Positions 58,158-64,000 of a DNA stretch of 64,000 nt are shown here, piece by piece (positions within the stretch are counted from its first letter, which is position 1; every line of letters begins with the position of its first letter). Origin of the DNA: Impatiens glandulifera (lineage: Eukaryota > Streptophyta > Magnoliopsida > Ericales > Balsaminaceae); assembly GCF_907164915.1 (NCBI RefSeq), contig NC_061869.1, positions 44,513,771 to 44,577,770 of the forward strand, read 5' to 3'. Under the pieces are notes generated by a model, which saw nothing but the letters and a program-made list of their open reading frames with translations, ran no database searches and was not told where the DNA came from. The translations under genes and the position numbers were made by a program.

Positions 58158-58759
58158 TTATTCAGTAGGGGTGTTCAATATTTGGTCTGAATCGAATATC
58201 CGACCGAATTCGAATTCACCGAATTCGAATAAACCGAATTCGAATTTCATTTTCGGTTTTTGAATCGAATTTCAAACCAATTCGAATTCAAATACGGTTT
58301 TCGAATTGGTTTCGAGTTTGGGTTTCAACTCGAAAACCAAACCGAAAACCGAATTCATTTTTTATTATTTATTCTTCCAAACTTAACTTAAGAATAAGTT
58401 CAAAATAATCAAACTAGAATATTTTGAATTAAGATTTATAATAAAAGAAAAAAATGAAACAAAAACACTAGTGGTCTAGTGTTAGAATAGTACCATACCA
58501 TGATATAGACCTCGGGTTCAATTCTTTGTTAATACATTTTATTTTGAGTTTAAAATAAAAGAAAATTGAATTCGGTTTGAATTCGATTTATTCGAAGTTC
58601 AAACCGAATATAAAATTCGAATTCGGTTCAGTTTAATTAGAATTTATTCGAATTCGGTTCGGTTTTCGAATTGACGAAAAAAAACAAAAAATTCGAAGAA
58701 ACCGAATTGAGGAACTCGAATAACCCGAAACCGAACCGATGAACACCCCTACTATTCAG
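58158..58759. mobile_element. hAT-type MITE (58166-58751) inside the CACTA element
   Basis: Terminal inverted repeats TAGGGGTGTTCA and TGAACACCCCTA. Flanks TTATTCAG (58158-58165) and CTATTCAG (58752-58759) form an 8-bp duplication with one mismatch, as in hAT elements. Subterminal regions are dense in GAATTCGAATTCGG words. 586 bp, no ORF. Confidence 0.82.
58465..58535 (+). tRNA. Decayed tRNA-Gly (GCC-type) relic inside the hAT-type MITE
   Basis: AGTGGTCTAGTGTTAGAATA and TAGACCTCGGGTTCAATTC follow the A-box and B-box halves of plant tRNA-Gly (AGTGGTCTAGTGGTAGAATA and CCGGGTTCGATTCC from memory) over a 71-base span. The acceptor stem does not pair and the anticodon loop is altered, so it is a pseudogene or a tRNA-derived piece acquired by the MITE. 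Confidence 0.65.
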
Positions 58760-60629
58760 ATCTCCTTATGCTTCTTAGGATAAAGATTTTCCATATTAAA
58801 ACCTTAATTATCTATTTAAAACCCCTGGAGTTGATTGATCTGTATCACAATTTGCATGGAGTATCTTGAAATAAGATTTCAATCAAATATTTACTGGTAC
58901 ATTTATGTGTCAGACAATTTTTGTTTTGCCCTCTTTAAGCACTAGTCACGTCTTTCCTTCTTTTTTGGATGTGAACATTAACTTACTTTTCTTGCTTAAG
59001 GAATGAGTAAATCAGGTTAAGGAACCATATCAATAGTTCTCTATAGGCATGAATGTGAAGTTATACTAAATTGATAGTAGTACCTTTTAGAGAATCCCTA
59101 TTCATGAAAGGAGATGTTGTATGTATCCGTCACAAGGGACTAAAGTTGCTGGAATGCTAGTTATGGATTTTATCATTTCCCGAAGTAACTATTCCCATAT
59201 ATCCATTGTATAAACTTGTATTTCTCAAATCTGTTTTTTAATTTAACATCAAATAGTCGTTGATCATGTCTAATGTAATCTCAATTTAGATATATGTAAT
59301 TGGTGGAGGATCTAGAACATGTGCAAAGGGGATAATGGATTACATAATGTTGAATGCACCAAGCCGAGTGTACTGTAGCATGACATACACATACACGTAC
59401 AGATCCTGTTTCACATATAACTACTGAAATTTTGATCTATTTTGGAACTAGTTTGGATATGCAAAGATATGATTTTTCTTTTGAATTAATGATTCAAATA
59501 TAGTGTCCATGGGGAGGTAACAAATGTTTGTGGTTTATGCAGTTTTGTGGAAATCAGTCCTTCACTTGCAAAAAGACAAATGGAAACAATTGGAGAAAAT
59601 TGAAGTCATGCATCAAGATTTAAAGTAGAGTGTTGAGATGCTGTTGACCGAGATGGATAGGGTATTGTTCTGATTACTATATTTTTTTTTCCTTTTCTCT
59701 TATTTTGCTACAATGTCTTAGGGAATATCAAACAAATACTTGTTATCTTCTACTACTATAAGTTTATATGTTTATAGAATGTCTTGTCTTGGCATTCCTA
59801 TTGGATAGATACATGTAGAGATACAAGGTCTCTGATTCAATTCTCTTAGGTTTGGTTCAAGTTGCTAATTATTTTATGTTTACATAAAGAGTCTGGTGGA
59901 CAATATTCTCTTACTTATTTTCATAATAGGAGTTACATTCTTGAGTTTTTTTTTTTGGGAAAACATTCTTGAGTTTGATTATTCATCTTTAGTAGTTTTG
60001 TTGTTCCAACAGGGGATATAGAGAAACAACCATGCTGGGTTATAATGCTGGAGGTACTTTCTGTGATACATAAATCCATCTTGTTAAAAATAGGTCAATA
60101 AAGTAAATCAACTTCAATATGTGTACACTAATGGTTTTCCCCAGGATATTGGAAGATGCCTAGGTAGTTGATTACAGTAAAGTAAATGAAAGTGAAGCTT
60201 ATCTTTATTACAACTAACTATATACTTTCAACCATTTTTTAGACAAGGAATATGAGTGATAGAACCACATAAATCTTGTTTTTATACTTTCTCTCCATTG
60301 ACCATTTAAATAAATTATTCTTAGGTACTTGATAAAATCTTCCCCATGATTTGGTTTGTTCAGAAAACTAGGTTTCACCATAGATGGAAGTGTGTGTGGA
60401 AAGGAAGTATGATAGGTAAATAACAGGACGCATTACATATTCATTTGAAGCAAGAAAATGAGTGATCTGCAATCATATGTCTGGAAGAAAGATTCTTATT
60501 CAGTTGTTTCTTCATTATCTTTTCATTCTCTCTCTTTCCCTTTCAGATAAGAATCTTGGTGGAGACCTGGAGCCAAAGTTGGTTTATATCAACAGCTGGC
60601 TGGTTTGTACACTATTGTTCCTGAATAGG

Positions 60630-61180
60630 AATCTACTTAAGGTATTTTTTTATTTTTTTTATGTCTTTTTTGTTTTAATTATTGCAATATTTATCATTGG
60701 ATACTCGAATCTTGTGATCTTTTTTCTTATATAGTTGATTGATTTATATGACAGTTTATATTTTTTTGTTTGAATTATATAACTATAAAAAGAAAATTAA
60801 TTATTTGTATTTGGTTTTTTCTTAAGATGGTATTGATGGCTGACTGAAGTATTCATTCTCGAATTGTCATATTCCACTTTATGCAAAAATTAATCTACTT
60901 AAGGTATTTTTCTACATTTTTTTTATGTCTTTTTTGTTTTGATTATTGCAATATTCATCATTGGTAGTACATTATTAGAACTCTAAGTATAATATTAGAC
61001 GTGCGAATCTTGTGATTCTTTATCTTCTTATATTAGATGTTTTTTCTTATATGATTGATTTGCTTATATGAAAGTTTTATACTTTTTTGTTTAAGTTATA
61101 TTACTATAGAACGAAAATTAATCATTTGTATTTGTTTTTTTTCTTCTTTTGATGGTATTGATGGCTGATTGAAGTATTCA
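60630..61180. repeat. Internal tandem duplication in the CACTA element
   Basis: AATCTACTTAAGGTATTTTT begins both copies (about 60630 and 60891). TTATGTCTTTTTTGTTTTAA/GA and ATTATTGCAATATT follow in each, as does GATGGTATTGATGGCTGA. Offset is about 262 bp. Confidence 0.75.
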
Positions 61181-62060
61181 TACTCGAGTTGTCAACGGTT
61201 GGAAGAAGAAATGTGGACACATCAATCAGTTTTTTTTTTCCAAAAATTGTCTATATTTAATTCACATCAATATATATTTTTTATTGTTTATCTTTAAAAG
61301 AATATTCTTTTAAATAATTGCAGTGGAGGCTCAAGAAGAAGATCAAGTAGATGAAAATTATCTATTTTCAGTTTTTTATTTCAACTTTGTTGTTCAAAAT
61401 TATTTAGTTTGAGATCTTTTGAATCTTTTGATTATGAAAAGATTTTGTTGAGTGAATTTGTGTTAATTTTGTTATAATTAAACATGTCAATAATTAGTAT
61501 GAATAATTTTTCATAATAATTATTAATTTAAAAAAAAAAATTTAAAAAAAAAATTCAAAAAAATTTGTCAAAAAAAATCAATATTATAATATAAAGGATG
61601 GTTAAAAATTAAATATACTTTTAGCAATGCTTAAATTAAGGTTACCGACCTTAAATTAAGCGTCGTTATAACTTGCGCCCACCCTGCTTCTGGCGACGCA
61701 AAAATAAGTGTCGGTGATATTTTTGGCGACGCTTTTAAGGGTTGGCAGAAGTCTATTTAAGCGTCGCCAAAAGTCTTTTTTGTTGTAGTGGATGGAAGCC
61801 CTGTCGAAGTGATTACGATGTTAGATGAGAACCAAATATCTCGAGAGTGATGTATGTCAGATCATACGTACACTATTTTATTACCAACGTTGGGTAGCTA
61901 CCTCACTGAAGTAAAATATTATTGGATGGGAACCAATTTAAATAGAGAGTAATGTTGGACAGATCCCACGTTGTTTCACTAACAAAGTTGGACGAATGCC
62001 ACAACGAAGTGATTATGATGCTAGATGAAAACCAAGTCAAATCAAGAGATGTACGTTTGT

Positions 62061-64000
62061 TTTAAACGTTCGCCTGATAAATAATTTTTGAATTTTAAAA
62101 ATAAATATAAAGATATAAATTTCTCGAATATTTTGAAATAATTAAATTAAATCGGGACATTAGTTAAAAATCAGTTTGCGACCTAAAAGTCGTCACCTAA
62201 TTTTTTCCACAAAGTCAAAAAAATAAATATTTTGACGTGATGAACAATAACGCCATTAGAAAATATATTTTTAGGGGTTAAGTACTTTGTTAAATGTGAG
62301 AAAAAGTCTCGAAACTATGTCTCACACGCCCATTAGAAACAGTTTTTATTTTAATAATTTGACAATTTTTAAAAATATTTTACACTTATTTTCGTTTATT
62401 TACCGAGGTATAACTAGTCTAAAACATCTAGCTTATTTCCCAAGACTAGATATAAAGTTATTGATAATTATTTAAAGATTATATTAATTATTCACAATTA
62501 AAAAAACTAATACCTTAAACATTAAAAATATATTTTAAAAGGAAATTAAAAATTTATTATATTCACACATTAATATTATGATTATAAATAAATCAATCCT
62601 AAAATTGTTTGGAAGTTTTATAGTCCATTTATGGATGAAAAATGAAATTAAATGTTTAAAGTTGGGTCAAACATGTCCTAAATGAAATAAAAAAAATACT
62701 TTTGTTAAATATATTGTTTTTAACTGTTTACTATTTGTTAGTAAATTTTAGGAAATGGTTAAGGGGATTTAAATATAAAGAATAATAAAATAAAAGCTAG
62801 AAATTAAAAGAACAAATATGAATATTTTTTTTTTAACTTTCAGAAAGCACCTGATACTTTTCTACAAGTGCATAACTTTTCTCTTTGTCTACTCTGCCAA
62901 ACTCATTAGAAACATTCAGACCTTTCATTAGCTTCTCACTAAACCCTTTTGCTTGACCTGGACTTCTTCCCGCCTCTATTTCCGTTCTTGTGGGCTTTTG
63001 AGGAGCGGGGAAAATTGTTTGAATTCTAGGAAAGAGTCTGAAATTTTCGATTATGCATAGTATCGTCTGGTCTGTCGCCCATTTTTACACTCAAACAATT
63101 AAAATAAATATAAACGATCAGAATATACAAAATAAATAAATAATTTTCGAACGGACCAATTTTGACCTATTTCCACTTTTAAAATATACTCAAACTATCA
63201 ATTTAAAAAATGTGACATTTTGAGTATAATATTTCTATTGGACATTTATAACAAACAGGTCTCCCCAAGGTCATTCTTTGAAATTTAGTCTTAATGCAAT
63301 ATTATTTTTGTAAAACACAAAATCCGCAAAAGCTAATAAATGTATAATGTCCAGAATGTCGAAGAAGCACAAAAATGACTATAATATTATTTTTTTAGAA
63401 AAACACTCCATTCACAAATAGAAAAGACAATAAAAAATTTGAAATTCGAATTTTAATGTCAAAATAGATTTCCCACCACAGGTCACATCGTCGTCATCGT
63501 CGTCATCGCCGATCATCGGAGGCTCTGCACTCAGCCACTGAAATCTTTAAATGCCAAGAACATTGTTCTTGATTTGGTTATTCAAACGTCCAAAACATAG
63601 TACAATGTTATCATTCAATAAACACGCTCCATTGAGATTATTTCCTAATTTTTTTGAGTGATTCTAGATGGGTTGGAAAGATACGAGAGTCCTCTATCCA
63701 TCTGCGAAAACGAACATTGAATCAGAATGTTAGATCTTTATGACATTCGAAAATAGTGAGAGGTGTTCATCATGAAGTCTGACCTTGACACATTTTTATA
63801 TCAAAATTTCCCGGGCGCAATTTTTAACCTTTGAGTGATTCTAGTTGAGTTGGAAATGTTAGAGGGCCCTCTAAAATCGTGTTCAACCCAAAATTGATTT
63901 CGTGTCCCAAGCTCGATGAAATTTGGAAACAATGCATTGGATGGACACAGTTCAACTCCAAAAGTTAATATATGATAAGTTCCACTCTAAGAGCCATAAA
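62061..64000. other. Unassigned flank
   Basis: No gene was recognised. One imperfect direct repeat is visible: GAGTGATTCTAGATGGGTTG at 63656 and GAGTGATTCTAGTTGAGTTG about 178 bp later, each followed by an AGAG(T/G)(C/G)CCTCTA phrase. A (GTC)n-like run lies at 63490-63510. Confidence 0.4.

Larger units (their letters stand above)
57094..61793. mobile_element. CACTA (En/Spm-type) element (57097-61790), TSD GAT
   Basis: The left end is CACTACAACAAAACACACTT and the right end is its inverted counterpart (TTTTTTGTTGTAGTG). GAT flanks both sides (57094-57096, 61791-61793), the 3-bp duplication of CACTA elements. The right subterminal region repeats GGCGACGC and GCGTCG (61630-61770). At 4.69 kb it lacks any recognisable transposase frame, so it looks non-autonomous. 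It contains a hAT-type MITE and an internal duplication, plus possible fragments of captured host genes around 59540-60750. Confidence 0.85.
56225..62060. repeat. About 100-bp tandem repeat array split by two transposons
   Basis: Units of about 100 bp are built from TTTCACTAACAACGTTGGAC, GGATGCCACATCGAAGCGAT, TATGATGTTGGATGA and CAAATCGAGAGTGATGTTGG. Copies lie at 56225-56307, 56945-57096 and 61791-62060. The intervening sequences are a MITE (56308-56944) and a CACTA element (57097-61790). The array follows the gypsy relic and may be part of its non-coding or LTR region. Confidence 0.7.

Overview
The window is nuclear DNA of a flowering plant, most likely a eudicot. It holds GT-AG introns, plant Ty1/copia and Ty3/gypsy retrotransposons primed by initiator tRNA-Met, CACTA, hAT and Harbinger-type DNA elements, and a plant-specific microtubule-associated protein gene. 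The accessory protein family in the large retroelement resembles proteins I remember from Lamiales (for example Dorcoceras) gene sets; that order-level guess comes from memory and is unchecked. No CRISPR array, bacterial operon or intact tRNA gene was seen.

Layout. 1-1720: unassigned. 1721 to about 9740: decayed Ty1/copia element on the minus strand, its gag split by an 811-bp solo LTR. 9741-15100: AT-rich DNA with local duplications and a roughly 1-kb satellite-like tract. 15110-17491: Mutator-like non-autonomous element carrying a decayed 26S rDNA piece in one of two internal tandem copies. 18847-27470: the only clear host gene, an 11-exon MAP65 gene closest to Arabidopsis MAP65-6/7, with intronic MITEs and a 2-kb insertion in its last intron. 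29162-29551: fold-back MITE. 31339-55745: a nest of retroelements. A gypsy pol relic is split by a copia element (32604-54458, minus strand). That element is split by a 16.66-kb copia element (33341-50000, plus strand), which is itself split by a 2.6-kb RT-less copia element (46071-48671). 56220-62060: a tandem-repeat array interrupted by a Harbinger-type MITE (56308-56944) and a CACTA element (57097-61790). The CACTA element contains a hAT-type MITE with a tRNA-Gly relic. 62061-64000: unassigned.

The most unusual object is the 16.66-kb copia element. Its two 1,216-bp LTRs differ at only two positions by eye and it has a perfect 5-bp target duplication, so it inserted recently. Downstream of an uninterrupted pol it carries about 5.4 kb of extra coding sequence: three tandem genes (40388-41125, 41560-42321, 42832-45768) that share a paralogous N-terminal domain. 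Each has its own TATA box and untranslated regions. The related minus-strand copia element at 1721-9740 has only about 100 bp between pol and its polypurine tract, so the cassette block is an acquisition. gag, the second gene and the third gene contain in-frame stops although the LTRs are nearly identical. This suggests that an already defective copy was mobilised with help from other elements.
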